A DNA stretch of 33,233 nucleotides from assembly GCA_947491545.1 (NCBI GenBank), contig CANLJX010000018.1, forward strand, positions 1 through 33,233, in the 5' to 3' direction. Each line of letters opens with the position of its first letter. Positions within the stretch are counted from its first letter, which is position 1. Position numbers and translations under genes: made by a program. The notes under the pieces were generated by a model. That model ran no database searches and was not told the DNA's origin. It was given only the letters and a program-made list of their open reading frames with translations. Below are positions 7,864 to 16,570 of this stretch, in pieces. Source of the stretch: Deltaproteobacteria bacterium. GTDB taxonomy: Bacteria; Bdellovibrionota_C; UBA2361; OMII01.

Positions 7864-10491
7864 ATGGACCTGCAACGATTCACCCAGAAGTCACAGGAGG
7901 CGCTCCAAGACGCACAAGCGCGCGCTGTGCGGCGCGGCAACACGGAGGTCGATGTTGAGCATCTTGTGTCAGCGCTGACGCAGCAGGAGGGCGGCCTCAT
8001 CCCGCGGCTCTTTGAGAAGATGGAGGTTCCGCTCCAGCCATTTGTTGACGAGATAGAGCGCGAGCTCGACCGACGTCCAAGCGTCTCAGGCCCAGGCCTT
8101 GAGCCAGGGAAGGTGTACCTCACAAATCGCCTCGGCCAGGTATTCGTCAAGGCTGAGGAGGAGGCGAAGCGGCTCAAAGACGAGTACGTTTCCGTCGAGC
8201 ACCTGCTGCTCGCTGCTCTGAGCGCGGATCCGAAGAGCCCACTTGCAAAGCTCTGCTCTCAGTTTGGGCTCACTCGCGACAAGCTCTTTGCGGCGCTCAA
8301 CGTTGTGCGCGGCAACCAGCGTGTGCAGAGCGCAAACCCGGAAGCCACCTACGAGGCCCTCGACCGCTACGGACGCGACCTCGTTCAAGAGGCGCAGAAG
8401 GGGAAGCTCGACCCAGTAATCGGCCGTGACGGAGAGATCCGGCGAGTCATCCGCATCCTTTCGCGAAAGACGAAGAACAATCCGGTGCTGATCGGAGAGC
8501 CGGGCGTGGGCAAGACCGCAATCGTCGAGGGGCTCGCGCAGCGCATTGTGCGTGGCGACGTTCCGGAAGGCTTGAGAGACAAGACGATCTTCTCGCTGGA
8601 CATGGGATCGCTTATTGCTGGCGCCAAGTATCGCGGCGAATTCGAGGAGCGGCTCAAGGCCGTGCTGCAAGAGGTTAAGAAGTCCGACGGGCGGATCCTC
8701 CTCTTCGTTGATGAGCTGCACACCATCGTTGGTGCCGGAAAGAGCGAGGGCGCGATGGACGCCGGAAACATGCTCAAGCCGATGCTCGCGCGCGGTGAGC
8801 TGCACTGTATCGGTGCAACAACGCTCGACGAGTACCGGAAGTACCTTGAGAAGGATGCTGCACTTGAGCGCCGATTCCAGCCGGTCATCGTTGATCAGCC
8901 GACGGTTGAGGACTCGATCTCAATTCTGCGCGGCATCAAGGAGCGCTTTGAGGTTCACCACGGAGTGCGAATTCAAGACAACGCCTTGGTGGCTGCAGCG
9001 ACCCTTTCAAATCGCTACATCTCGGACCGCTTTCTGCCAGACAAGGCGATCGACCTGGTGGATGAGGCGTGCGCCACGATCCGCACAGAGATCGACTCAA
9101 TGCCGGCGGAGCTCGACGAGATAACTCGGCGCATCATGCAGCTTGAGATTGAGGAGGCGGCCCTCAAGAAGGAGACCGACCGCGGCAGCCAGGAGCGGCT
9201 CAAAGCGCTCACCGATGAGCTGGCAGAGGCGCGCCTGCAAGCAGACGCGATGCGCTCGCAGTGGCAGAAGGAGAAGGGGGCTATCCACAAGCTCCAAGAG
9301 ATTCGGGAGCAGATCGAGCACATTCGCCGCGACATTGAGCGCGCTGAGCGGCAGTACGACCTCAACAAGGCGGCTGAGCTTAAGCACGGGAAGCTCCCGC
9401 AGCTTGAGAAGCAGCTCCACGAAGAGGAAGCCCGCATGTCGAAAGATGCCTCACACCGGCTTCTCCGAGAGGAGGTGACTGAGGGCGAGATCGCGGAGAT
9501 TGTCGCGCGCTGGACCGGTATTCCAGTGACACGGCTGGTCGAGGGAGAGAAGGCGAAGCTGCTCAAGCTAGACGAGATCCTGCACGAGCGAGTGGTCGGG
9601 CAAGATGAGGCGGTGCGGCTCGTTTCGGATGCGGTTATCCGTGCGCGCGCTGGCATCAAGGACCCGAAGCGACCAATCGGATCGTTTATCTTCCTTGGGC
9701 CCACCGGCGTGGGGAAAACCGAGCTTGCCAAGACTCTTGCTGAGACGCTCTTCGACACAGAGCAGAACATGGTGCGGATCGACATGAGCGAGTACATGGA
9801 GAAGTTCTCGGTGTCTCGGCTGATCGGCGCGCCTCCCGGCTACGTTGGGTACGAGGAGGGGGGGCAGCTAACGGAAGCGGTTCGTCGCAAGCCGTACTGC
9901 GTTATCCTCTTCGACGAGATCGAGAAGGCGCACCAGGACGTGTTCAACGTGCTGCTGCAGATCCTCGATGACGGCCGTGTGACCGACTCGCAGGGACGCA
10001 CAGTCGACTTCAAGAACACGGTCATTATCATGACCTCGAACATCGGATCGCAGTACTTGCTTGAAGGGATCTCATCCAAGGGTGAGATCACAGAAAGTGC
10101 GCGCAACCTCGTGATGCGCGACCTGCGCGGGCACTTCCGGCCGGAGTTCCTAAACCGTGTTGACGAGATAGTGCTGTTCAAGCCGCTGGCCCTCGAGGAG
10201 ACCACCAAGATCGTGGATCTGCTGTTGGCTGACGTGAGGGATCGCCTGGCTGATCGGGGCATATCGCTTGATGTGACAACTGAAGCTAAGGAGCTGATAG
10301 CGAAGTCTGGGTACGACCCCGTCTACGGAGCTCGGCCCCTCAAGCGCTTCATCCAGCGCGAGCTTGAGACCAAGATCGGCCGGGCGATTATCGCGGATGA
10401 GCTGCACCACGGCTCGACGGTGAGCGTCTCTGTGAAAGACGGCGAGCTTGTTGTCTCTGGTGGCGAGAAGTCGGCGCAGGAGGTGGCGTAG
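7864..10491 (+). CDS. clpB: ClpB protein disaggregase (Hsp104 family)
   Basis: ClpB is a hexameric AAA+ machine that, with DnaK and J-proteins, pulls polypeptides out of aggregates. At 875 residues it has the normal length. The N-domain covers about 1-145. NBD1 has Walker A GEPGVGKT at 211-218 and Walker [10 protein letters not shown]. The coiled-coil middle domain spans about 405-525 (the [22 protein letters not shown] region). NBD2 has Walker A GPTGVGKT at 612-619, Walker [12 protein letters not shown] and the sensor region [14 protein letters not shown]. No ClpP-binding loop is seen, which separates it from ClpA and ClpC. The ATG is preceded by AGAGGA. It is the second gene after the J-protein gene and probably shares its promoter. 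Confidence 0.98.
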   Translation: MDLQRFTQKSQEALQDAQARAVRRGNTEVDVEHLVSALTQQEGGLIPRLFEKMEVPLQPFVDEIERELDRRPSVSGPGLEPGKVYLTNRLGQVFVKAEEEAKRLKDEYVSVEHLLLAALSADPKSPLAKLCSQFGLTRDKLFAALNVVRGNQRVQSANPEATYEALDRYGRDLVQEAQKGKLDPVIGRDGEIRRVIRILSRKTKNNPVLIGEPGVGKTAIVEGLAQRIVRGDVPEGLRDKTIFSLDMGSLIAGAKYRGEFEERLKAVLQEVKKSDGRILLFVDELHTIVGAGKSEGAMDAGNMLKPMLARGELHCIGATTLDEYRKYLEKDAALERRFQPVIVDQPTVEDSISILRGIKERFEVHHGVRIQDNALVAAATLSNRYISDRFLPDKAIDLVDEACATIRTEIDSMPAELDEITRRIMQLEIEEAALKKETDRGSQERLKALTDELAEARLQADAMRSQWQKEKGAIHKLQEIREQIEHIRRDIERAERQYDLNKAAELKHGKLPQLEKQLHEEEARMSKDASHRLLREEVTEGEIAEIVARWTGIPVTRLVEGEKAKLLKLDEILHERVVGQDEAVRLVSDAVIRARAGIKDPKRPIGSFIFLGPTGVGKTELAKTLAETLFDTEQNMVRIDMSEYMEKFSVSRLIGAPPGYVGYEEGGQLTEAVRRKPYCVILFDEIEKAHQDVFNVLLQILDDGRVTDSQGRTVDFKNTVIIMTSNIGSQYLLEGISSKGEITESARNLVMRDLRGHFRPEFLNRVDEIVLFKPLALEETTKIVDLLLADVRDRLADRGISLDVTTEAKELIAKSGYDPVYGARPLKRFIQRELETKIGRAIIADELHHGSTVSVSVKDGELVVSGGEKSAQEVA

Positions 10492-10566
10492 CTCTTTAAT
10501 CGTTGGCAGGTTCTTTCGGAGGCGATAGAGCCACTAAAGAGAGATTGAAGCGAGGCATAGCACTCC

Positions 10567-10735
10567 TCCTCTTCATCTTAATCCTTCTCTTCCTCCTGCA
10601 CCTGCACCGACTCCTGCTCATAATCAGGGCATGCCCGCCGATTTCCTGCGGTGTCCGCCTTCGACGACCTGGACGAGGAAGAGGAATCCAGTGCAAGTGC
10701 AGGAGAATGAGAAGGATGAAGACAATGAGAAGGAT
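10567..10735. repeat. Long imperfect inverted repeat between convergent genes
   Basis: A pyrimidine-rich arm (about 10570-10608, with CTTCATC, CCTTCTC and CTCCTGCACCTGCAC) is mirrored by a purine-rich arm (about 10692-10735, with GTGCAAGTGCAGGAG, GAGAAGGATGAAG and GAGAAGGATAAG). It fills the 286-base interval between clpB and the convergent lipoprotein gene, which otherwise holds no gene. RNA from either strand could fold into a long imperfect hairpin and might end transcription from both sides. No T-tract marks a classical terminator. Confidence 0.6.
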
Positions 10736-10777
10736 AAGAGCCGATGGCTGTTGATCGCCTTTTTCGTCGCGCGATGA

Positions 10778-11323
10778 TTAATTAGGCAGGGACTCGACCG
10801 TCTTCTTGAGCTCTAGAATCTGGCCGGCCGAGTAGCCGATGTTAGAGGTCCACACGATGCGACCGTCTTTGGACAAAAGAACTGCGTAGGCGCTCTGAGG
10901 CCGTTCGTTTCCGAGCGCTGCTATGATCTTCGGCGCGTCCTCGTACACGGTTACAACCGATGCCCAGTCCGATTCAGGGATTCCGCTCCGCATGCCGCTG
11001 TTGATGAAGCCCTGGACCATCTGGGGCATCATCCCGGCGATAGTGGGCACCTCAACGATCTGAACAGGGATGTCGGCTTGCAGGGCGCCGAGGATCCAGC
11101 GGTCGATATCGAATTGCGACTTCTGCAGGTAGCCGACCAGCATTAGGGTTGGTTTCCCCAAGTACCGGTCCGGTAGAATAACCTCCTGCTTGGTCAAGCT
11201 TTCGCCGCGAACCCGCGGGAACGGCGCGTCCTTAAGCGAGGCGGGAGCAGGCACTGTGCTGCTGCACCCTGACACAAGCACCACGATAGCCAGAAGCGCT
11301 GAAAGAAAGCTTGAATTTCTCAT
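10778..11323 (-). CDS. Lipoprotein, thioredoxin-fold-like (possibly ATP10-related)
   Basis: This 181-residue lipoprotein has a signal peptide with a lipobox ending in VLVSGC near residues 15-20, so it is probably anchored in a membrane. The mature part reads like a redox-inactive thioredoxin fold: GKPTLMLVGYLQKSQFDIDRW replaces the usual strand and CxxC, and AYAVLLSKDGRIVWTSNIGY matches the C-terminal strand-hairpin. The layout recalls the ATP10 assembly-factor family of F-type ATPase, but I cannot confirm that. No CxxC is present, so it should not act as a disulfide reductase. Its ATG overlaps the thrS stop by four bases (ATGA), so it is translationally coupled to thrS. Confidence 0.72.
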   Translation of the reverse strand: MRNSSFLSALLAIVVLVSGCSSTVPAPASLKDAPFPRVRGESLTKQEVILPDRYLGKPTLMLVGYLQKSQFDIDRWILGALQADIPVQIVEVPTIAGMMPQMVQGFINSGMRSGIPESDWASVVTVYEDAPKIIAALGNERPQSAYAVLLSKDGRIVWTSNIGYSAGQILELKKTVESLPN

Positions 11324-13107
11324 GCCCCTGCCTCCACCTGTACGTCTGCAAAGTTGTCCATAATCCGCCCTTTCGTGAGGTACGCGAGGCGCTCAAGGAA
11401 CTGCTCCTTGGTGAGGGTTACCTGCTCTTTTACGCAGTAGCGACGCAAGGTGACGCTTCCCGTCTCGGCTTCCTTGTTGCCAACGATTAAGATGTTAGGA
11501 ATCTTTCTCGTCACGGCGTTTCGGATCTTCTTGTTGAAGGAGTCTGTCGAGTCGTCGACCTCAGAGCGGTACCCCTTGGCGTTCATCTCGGCACTAAACG
11601 CGTTGGCGTATTCGTTGCACCCTTCGTTGACCGGCACAACGACCGACTGTACCGGCGCGAGCCAGGTGGGGAAGGCCCCGCCATAGTGCTCAATCAGGAT
11701 TGCAAAGAATCGCTCCATTGAGCCGCACAGCGCGCGGTGGATCATGTAAGGACGCTTCTTCGCTCCGTCTGCATCGGTGAAGGTGAGGTCGAACCGCTCT
11801 GGCAGGTTGAAGTCAAACTGTATGGTGCTGAGCTGCCACTGCCGGTCGAGCATGTCCTTGACGCAGATATCGATCTTCGGGCCGTAGAAGGCGCCGTCGC
11901 CCTCGTTGAGGGAGTACGGCAAGCCGCTTCGCTCAAGAGCAGCCTTGAGAGCAGCCTCAGCGGCATCCCACTTCTCCTCGGCCCCCACGCGCTGCGGTGG
12001 TCGGGTGCTTAGGTACATGTGGAAGTCCTTCAGGCCGAAATCGCGAAGCAGTCCGACGCTGAACGAGAGCACTCTATCGATCTCGTCCGGCATCTGGTCC
12101 TCGCGGCAGAAGAGGTGCGCGTCGTCTTGGGTAAAGCCACGCACGCGCGTTAGCCCAGAGAGGGTGCCGCTGCGCTCAAAGCGGTACACGGTGCCCCACT
12201 CTGCGAAGCGCTTCGGCAGGTCGCGGTACGACTTGGGGACTGCGTCGAAGATCTTGCAGTGGAACGGACAGTTCATCGGCTTTAGGTAGTACTCCTGTCC
12301 CTCTACCTCGATCGGCGAGAACATCCCCTCCTTGTAGAACGAGAGGTGCCCGGAGGTCTCCCAGAGCGTAGAGCGGCCGATGTGGGGCGAGTACACGAAG
12401 TCGTAGCCGCCCTCAAGGTGCATGCGCTTGGCGTGCTCCTCAATCAGGTAGCGCACGAGAGCGCCCTTAGGGTGCCACAAGATGAGGCCAGAGCCGACTC
12501 CGTCGTGGTCGATGCTGAACAGATCCAGCTCACGGCCGAGCTTGCGGTGCTCGCGCTCACGCGCCAGCTCGCGCTTCTCGATGAAGCTCTTGAGCTCATC
12601 CTTGTTGCTGAACGCCAGGACGTACAGCCGGGTGAGCTGCTTGTTCTTCTCGTCGCCGCGCCAGTAAGCCCCAGCGAGAGAGTCAATCGCAAAGCAGTCC
12701 GGCGGAATTGCGCCAGTGTGCTCAAGGTGCGGACCAGCGCACATGTCTTCGAACGGGCCATTTGTGTAGAAACCGATCTCTTTTTCGCCACGCTCGATAA
12801 GCTCAAGGCAGTACTCCACCTTGTAGCCCTCGCCGCGTCCCTTAAGGTGCTCAACTGCTTCGGCTGCTGAGCGCTTCGAAGCGACAAACGGCTGTCGTTG
12901 GCCGATGATCTTTCGCATCGACTTCTCAATCTCCTTGAAATCCTCTGGAGTGAGCGGAGTGTCGAGATCGAAATCGTAGTAACACCCCGAGTCGATCGGG
13001 GGACCGAAGGCGAGCTTTGCGTTCGGTCGCAGCTTGAGCACCGCTTGGGCGAGCACGTGGGCTAGCGAGTGTCGCAGCGCGTAGAGGGGGTCGTTGTTGG
13101 CTTCCAT
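11320..13107 (-). CDS. thrS: Threonyl-tRNA synthetase, lacking the TGS domain
   Basis: ThrS attaches threonine to tRNA-Thr. The protein has 595 residues against about 640 in E. coli. It starts directly at the N2 editing domain (HSLAHVLA near residue 13, then CAGPHLEHTG), so the N-terminal TGS domain is missing. The class II core follows. The zinc ligands of the active site are visible as MNCPFHCK, DDAHLF and MIHRALCGSMERF, and motif 2 is near FAEWGTVYRFERSGTLSGLTRVRGFTQD. The anticodon-binding domain closes the protein. The start is the ATG at 13107; upstream DNA in that frame shows no TGS sequence. The usual neighbour infC is absent; a lipoprotein gene follows with a four-base overlap. Confidence 0.97.
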   Translation of the reverse strand: MEANNDPLYALRHSLAHVLAQAVLKLRPNAKLAFGPPIDSGCYYDFDLDTPLTPEDFKEIEKSMRKIIGQRQPFVASKRSAAEAVEHLKGRGEGYKVEYCLELIERGEKEIGFYTNGPFEDMCAGPHLEHTGAIPPDCFAIDSLAGAYWRGDEKNKQLTRLYVLAFSNKDELKSFIEKRELAREREHRKLGRELDLFSIDHDGVGSGLILWHPKGALVRYLIEEHAKRMHLEGGYDFVYSPHIGRSTLWETSGHLSFYKEGMFSPIEVEGQEYYLKPMNCPFHCKIFDAVPKSYRDLPKRFAEWGTVYRFERSGTLSGLTRVRGFTQDDAHLFCREDQMPDEIDRVLSFSVGLLRDFGLKDFHMYLSTRPPQRVGAEEKWDAAEAALKAALERSGLPYSLNEGDGAFYGPKIDICVKDMLDRQWQLSTIQFDFNLPERFDLTFTDADGAKKRPYMIHRALCGSMERFFAILIEHYGGAFPTWLAPVQSVVVPVNEGCNEYANAFSAEMNAKGYRSEVDDSTDSFNKKIRNAVTRKIPNILIVGNKEAETGSVTLRRYCVKEQVTLTKEQFLERLAYLTKGRIMDNFADVQVEAGA

Positions 13108-13139
13108 ACGAAACTATCCAGATATCGAGACCGGAAGTG

Positions 13140-13168
13140 ACTGTATCGTAGGGCAATAACTCTTTCAA
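13140..13168 (-). promoter_or_regulatory. Promoter of thrS
   Basis: On the minus strand TTGAAA (13163-13168) and TACAGT (13140-13145) are separated by exactly 17 bases, 33 bases ahead of the thrS ATG. The -35 box matches five of six consensus bases and the -10 box four of six. Confidence 0.55.
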
Positions 13169-13177
13169 TATAAGGTA

Positions 13178-13508
13178 TTTAAGGGGCAATGGCACACACA
13201 TACACTGAAAAACAGACGAGAAACCTCATGTTTCAAGCCGAATTCAGCGACTCCTCCTGTGATTAGAGAAGAAGCGGTGGGGTGGTATTATGTCCGACAG
13301 GGACCTAAGGGATACGCAACAAGGGTGCGGAGCGCAGCAGGCAGGCGTTGCGCCAAGGAGCGCGGGCAATCTCATGTTCATCGGCTTGTGCCTGGTGGCG
13401 CTCCTGGCGGGCGCTGGAGTCCCGATGTTCTTCACGGGCGGGGCTGATGAATGCTACCTCGAGGAATTGTTCGGCGCGGCGAATCCTTCGGGGTCCGTTG
13501 ACGGCTGA
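13178..13508 (+). pseudogene. Decayed copy of the fliL leader and 5' end
   Basis: A 72-codon frame at 13290-13508 is a degraded copy of the start of the fliL-like gene at 19128. Both begin MSD and both carry 27 codons up to the shared segment LMFIGL, then VALLAGAGVPMF. No insertion or deletion is needed over the first 50 codons. After the membrane helix the likeness fades and the frame ends. The similarity also covers about 100 upstream bases (the CTCATGTTT, GAATTCA and CTCCTCCT stretches and the final TTATGTCCGAC), so leader and ribosome site were copied too. It lacks the whole periplasmic domain and so is probably non-functional. It could still make a short single-pass membrane peptide. Confidence 0.8.
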
Positions 13509-13514
13509 TTTCTT

Positions 13515-13588
13515 GCCGGTTTGGCGCGCTCACTGGTTCAAAATCGCGCCCCTGGACACACTCGTCCCATGTTGGGCCAGTGAGCGCG
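13515..13588. repeat. Short repeated segment with 12-bp inverted ends, copy 1
   Basis: GGCGCGCTCACTGGTTCAAA opens this segment and is found again, almost unchanged for about 45 bases, at 18852. Here GCGCTCACTGG is matched by CCAGTGAGCGC near 13577-13587, so the segment is bounded by inverted arms of 11-12 bases and could fold as one hairpin. The copy at 18852 has lost the second arm. It lies directly behind the decayed fliL copy, whereas at 18852 it lies ahead of the intact gene. Confidence 0.7.
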
Positions 13589-13641
13589 TCTTGAAGAGCC
13601 GCGCTGCCCAGAGCCACGTATCAAGCCCTACTGCTCCGCCG

Positions 13642-14063
13642 CTTTACTCACAAGTAAGTGTTCCTTTTGAGTCGCAGATACACGAATCGCACTGAGCTTA
13701 CAGCCCATTTTTTGACATAGAAAAACTCACAAGTTTGAGAACTATAACCGAAGTGGCGCCCTAAAGAAGCGTAGCGTTTGCCGACCTGACATGAATTTCG
13801 CTTGAGGACCGTGAAAAAATAGCATCGAGCACTCGCTCGAACGAGGGACAACAAGCATCGGGGCCATCCGCGAATTCCAAGGAGGAGTCGTATAGTAACC
13901 GGGACTTGAGAAGCGAAGGCCAGAAGACTCAAGCGGAACGCCTCAAACCTCAGGCTGGGAACTGAAGTCATAAGCCTGGTTCAAAAGTGATAAGTCGCTA
14001 CCTGCGCCGAAGTAGTGTGAGGCTCCGACAATGGGCAGCACTTTGCTCACAAGTAGTGTTTCC
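13642..14063 (-). repeat. 400-bp dispersed repeat, copy A
   Basis: This is one of three copies of an imperfect repeat of about 400 bases (others at 15942 and 18158). Read on the minus strand it begins GGAAACACTACTTGTGAGCA, passes GAGGCGTTCCGCTTGAG and CTTCTCAAGTCCC, contains the hairpin CGAGCGAGTGCTCG, and ends near a CGTGTATCTGCGACTC segment. A second, variant terminal motif (GGAACACTTACTTGTGAG, 13647-13664 on the complement) sits at its far end, so this copy is flanked by direct repeats of about 23 bases. A minus-strand frame of 107 codons (13648-13971) crosses it. That frame is broken by stops in the other copies, so I do not call it a gene. Confidence 0.85.
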
Positions 14064-14219
14064 TTCATTCATAATCCGCCCTATTTTAGTGAGGCTGCTG
14101 CTCGTCAACATTGTCGGCGCTTCCCGAGATTGTCGTTCTGATGCCAGACTGTGACCGCAGACACTCGGATGTGGGCACCGCACTCTGTATACTCCATTGT
14201 GGAATCATCGATTCAACTC

Positions 14220-15857
14220 ATGACGCAATTCATCAATTCAAAAGAAAGTCTGGTCGTCGATTCCCTGGACGGCATCTTGCGCAGTTCGGGTGGTAGCAAT
14301 CTCGCCCGGCTTGATGGCTATCCGGCAATCAAGGTCATCGTGCGGACTGACCATCAGCCCGACAAGAAGGTGGCAATCGTGGCAGGTGGCGGCTCCGGGC
14401 ATGAACCTGCACATGCCGCATTTGTCGGTCCCGGCATGTTGACCGCCGCTGTTTGTGGCGAAGTGTTTGCTTCGCCTTCGGTTGATGCGGTATTTGCGGC
14501 CATCATGGCGGTGACCGGCAAGGCCGGCTGTCTATTGATCTTCAAGAATTACACCGGGGACCGGCTGAATTTCGGGCTCGCGGCTGAACGAGCCCGTGCA
14601 CATGGCTGCAAAGTCGAGATCGTTATTGTCAGAGACGATATTGCGTTGCCAGACATCGTGCAGCCGCGCGGAATCGCAGGCGTGATCTTTGTCGAGAAGA
14701 TTGCCGGTCATTACGCCGAACAAGGTCTACCGCTCGCGAAAGTCGCCGCCATCGCCCAGAAAGTAGCAGATAGCCTGGTTTCGCTCGGCATCGCACTAAC
14801 CTCCTGCACGTTACCCGGTATCGGGCGTGAAGACCGTATTCCAAAGGGCAAGGCAGAGCTTGGGCTTGGATTGCATGGCGAGCCGGGGGCAGAGTCAATC
14901 AACTTTCAGGGTGCTTCCGAGGCCGCGGCCACGGTTACGGACAAGCTATTTGCTAGTGTAACCAAGGCGAACAAATACGCACTCTTGATCAACAATTTAG
15001 GGTCGACCACGCTTCTTGAAATGGGGCTTATTGCGAATGAGGTGCTGAAGGGCAGGCATGGCAAGAAGATTAAACTGATTTGTGGTCCGGCCACGATGGT
15101 GTCCGCTCTTGACATGCATGGCTTCTCACTGTCGCTGTTGCCACTGAATGCAAAGTTCGAAGCGGCTCTCACATCGGCCGCCTCGCCGTTGGTGTGGCCG
15201 GGCATGAAATCTCATGTGGCACCTAGATTGGTCAAGTTGCCCAAGGCAATGAAAGGCAAGGCCATCAAGCCAAGTCGCAACGAGGCACTCGCAGCACTTG
15301 TGAAACAGATCTGCCGCATTCTTGAAGCAGCCGAGTCCCGACTCAATGTGCTCGACGCCCGCGTCGGCGACGGGGATACGGGCTCGACGATTGCGACAGC
15401 GTCGCGATACCTTGCAGCAGCTTTGGACAAGATGCCACTTGCCAAGGAACCCCAGTTCTTCGCGGCAGTAAGCGAGGCGATGACCCGCACTATGGGCGGT
15501 TCCTCGGGTGTGTTGCTAGCCATTTTCTTTGCTGCCGCCTCACAGGCCTCGGCATCGGGCAAGTCATGCAATGACGCCTTGAAGTTTGGGCTCGCCCGCA
15601 TGATGGAGTATGGGGGTGCCAAGGTTGGCGACCGCACCATGGTCGATGCCCTTGCTCCGGCCCTGGACGCGCTAAGCAGTTCTGGCAATGTCGCCGCTGC
15701 GGCCAAAGCCGCGCGCAAAGCTGCTAATGCCACGGCACACATGAGCGGAGCCCGTGCCGGGCGCTCGGCTTATCTCACAGCCGACAAACTTCTCGGTAAC
15801 AATGATCCCGGCGCTGAGGCTGTCGCTCTGCTCTTTGAAGGCTTAGCCAAGGCCTGA
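14220..15857 (+). CDS. dhaKL: ATP-dependent dihydroxyacetone kinase (DhaK-DhaL fusion)
   Basis: This enzyme phosphorylates dihydroxyacetone (and often glyceraldehyde) to feed glycolysis, using ATP in the fused form. From the ATG at 14220 it has 545 residues. The DhaK domain shows GGGSGHEP at 57-64, FKNYTGD near 108, and GLHGEPG with His219, the residue that holds the substrate covalently. The DhaL domain follows from about 345 with VGDGDTGST (nucleotide and metal site) and MGGSSG. All key residues are present. The frame opens further upstream to 14151, but the family begins near MTQFINSKE. The gene lies between repeat copies A and B, which face away from each other, with no metabolic partner nearby. 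Its placement suggests acquisition by transfer, which is inference. Confidence 0.95.
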   Translation: MTQFINSKESLVVDSLDGILRSSGGSNLARLDGYPAIKVIVRTDHQPDKKVAIVAGGGSGHEPAHAAFVGPGMLTAAVCGEVFASPSVDAVFAAIMAVTGKAGCLLIFKNYTGDRLNFGLAAERARAHGCKVEIVIVRDDIALPDIVQPRGIAGVIFVEKIAGHYAEQGLPLAKVAAIAQKVADSLVSLGIALTSCTLPGIGREDRIPKGKAELGLGLHGEPGAESINFQGASEAAATVTDKLFASVTKANKYALLINNLGSTTLLEMGLIANEVLKGRHGKKIKLICGPATMVSALDMHGFSLSLLPLNAKFEAALTSAASPLVWPGMKSHVAPRLVKLPKAMKGKAIKPSRNEALAALVKQICRILEAAESRLNVLDARVGDGDTGSTIATASRYLAAALDKMPLAKEPQFFAAVSEAMTRTMGGSSGVLLAIFFAAASQASASGKSCNDALKFGLARMMEYGGAKVGDRTMVDALAPALDALSSSGNVAAAAKAARKAANATAHMSGARAGRSAYLTADKLLGNNDPGAEAVALLFEGLAKA

Positions 15858-15941
15858 TTGGTTGTCCCGCCGCCGAGCTGCAAAGATGCAGACACGCTCA
15901 AACAAAGTCAGATGATGAAATAGAGCGCTACATATCCGGAA

Positions 15942-16340
15942 GGGAACACCTATGTGTGGGCAAAGTGGTACCCATACTCTGGGCACCACACTCCTTCTGC
16001 GCATGAAGCGAGGTGTCGCTTTTGTATGAGGCTCATAATTTCAGCTTTAATGCTGAGTGTTGAGGCGTTCCGCCTGAGGCTCCTGGCCTTCGTTTCTCAA
16101 GTCCCCGTTAGTACACGCCTCTTCTTTGAAGTGCACCGATGACCCCGGAGCTTGTCGTCTTTCGTTCGAGCGAGTACTCGACGCTATTTTTTTGGGTCCT
16201 CAGCACAATTACAACACATCGATGGGCGCTATGCTTACTTAGCCGAGCCTCTGCGCTGTAATGACAGCACGTGTGAGTTTTCTTATGTCACAAAATGGGC
16301 TGTAAGCTCAGTGGAATGCGTGTAACTCCGACACAAGCAG
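15942..16340 (+). repeat. 400-bp dispersed repeat, copy B
   Basis: This copy runs on the plus strand behind dhaKL, inverted relative to copy A. It begins GGGAACACCTATGTGTGGGC, keeps GAGGCGTTCCGCCTGAGGCT and TCTCAAGTCCCC, has the hairpin as CGAGCGAGTACTCG, and keeps the AAAATGGGCTGTAAGCTCAG segment shared with copy A. It looks the most diverged of the three. The interval 15858-15941 before it shows nothing I recognise. Confidence 0.82.
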
Positions 16341-16343
16341 ATT

Positions 16344-16402
16344 CCTCATCTGGAAGACCAGCAATATCAAAACGGACTCAGCGGGAGACGCTCCAGATGA
16401 GG
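16344..16402. repeat. 11-bp perfect inverted repeat at the end of copy B
   Basis: CCTCATCTGGA (16344-16354) and TCCAGATGAGG (16392-16402) are perfectly complementary arms around a 37-base spacer. They start four bases after the recognisable end of repeat copy B. Their role is unknown; they may be the ends of a small deleted element. Confidence 0.6.
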
Positions 16403-16455
16403 GGCACATTCATTAGTACCAGAAAACCGACTCCTGACTTGCAAGCCGACTGATG

Positions 16456-16495
16456 AAAAACTGCGGCATGCTTCCGCCCTCTTTCGGGCTATGCC
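16456..16495 (-). terminator. Intrinsic terminator of the DEAD-box gene
   Basis: On the minus strand, 76 bases after the helicase stop, GGCAT-GCCC pairs with GGGC-ATGCC around a purine loop. GCAG and five T bases follow. The placement and form fit an intrinsic terminator. Confidence 0.65.
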
Positions 16496-16570
16496 GTTGC
16501 GCGCAGGTGTCTCGTCCCGCGTTGCACAATCCGGCACCAGGTTTAATGTTCGTCCGTGGAGAACCGCGCG

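Noticed and set aside
9015-9797. Long Ser/Arg-rich minus-strand frame opposite clpB.
   Set aside because: It is a shadow of the clpB codons on the other strand, with the typical Ser/Arg bias.
10496-10754. Short frames on both strands between clpB and the lipoprotein gene.
   Set aside because: They are low-complexity translations of the large inverted repeat (runs of Leu/Arg/Met) with no ribosome site.
13530-13560. GGTTCAAAAT within the short repeat taken as a tRNA T-loop.
   Set aside because: The loop has one base too many and the flanking bases do not pair; no acceptor or anticodon arm is present.
13648-13971. 107-codon minus-strand frame inside repeat copy A.
   Set aside because: The same frame is broken by stops in copies B and C, and it has no ribosome site; it is a by-product of the repeat.
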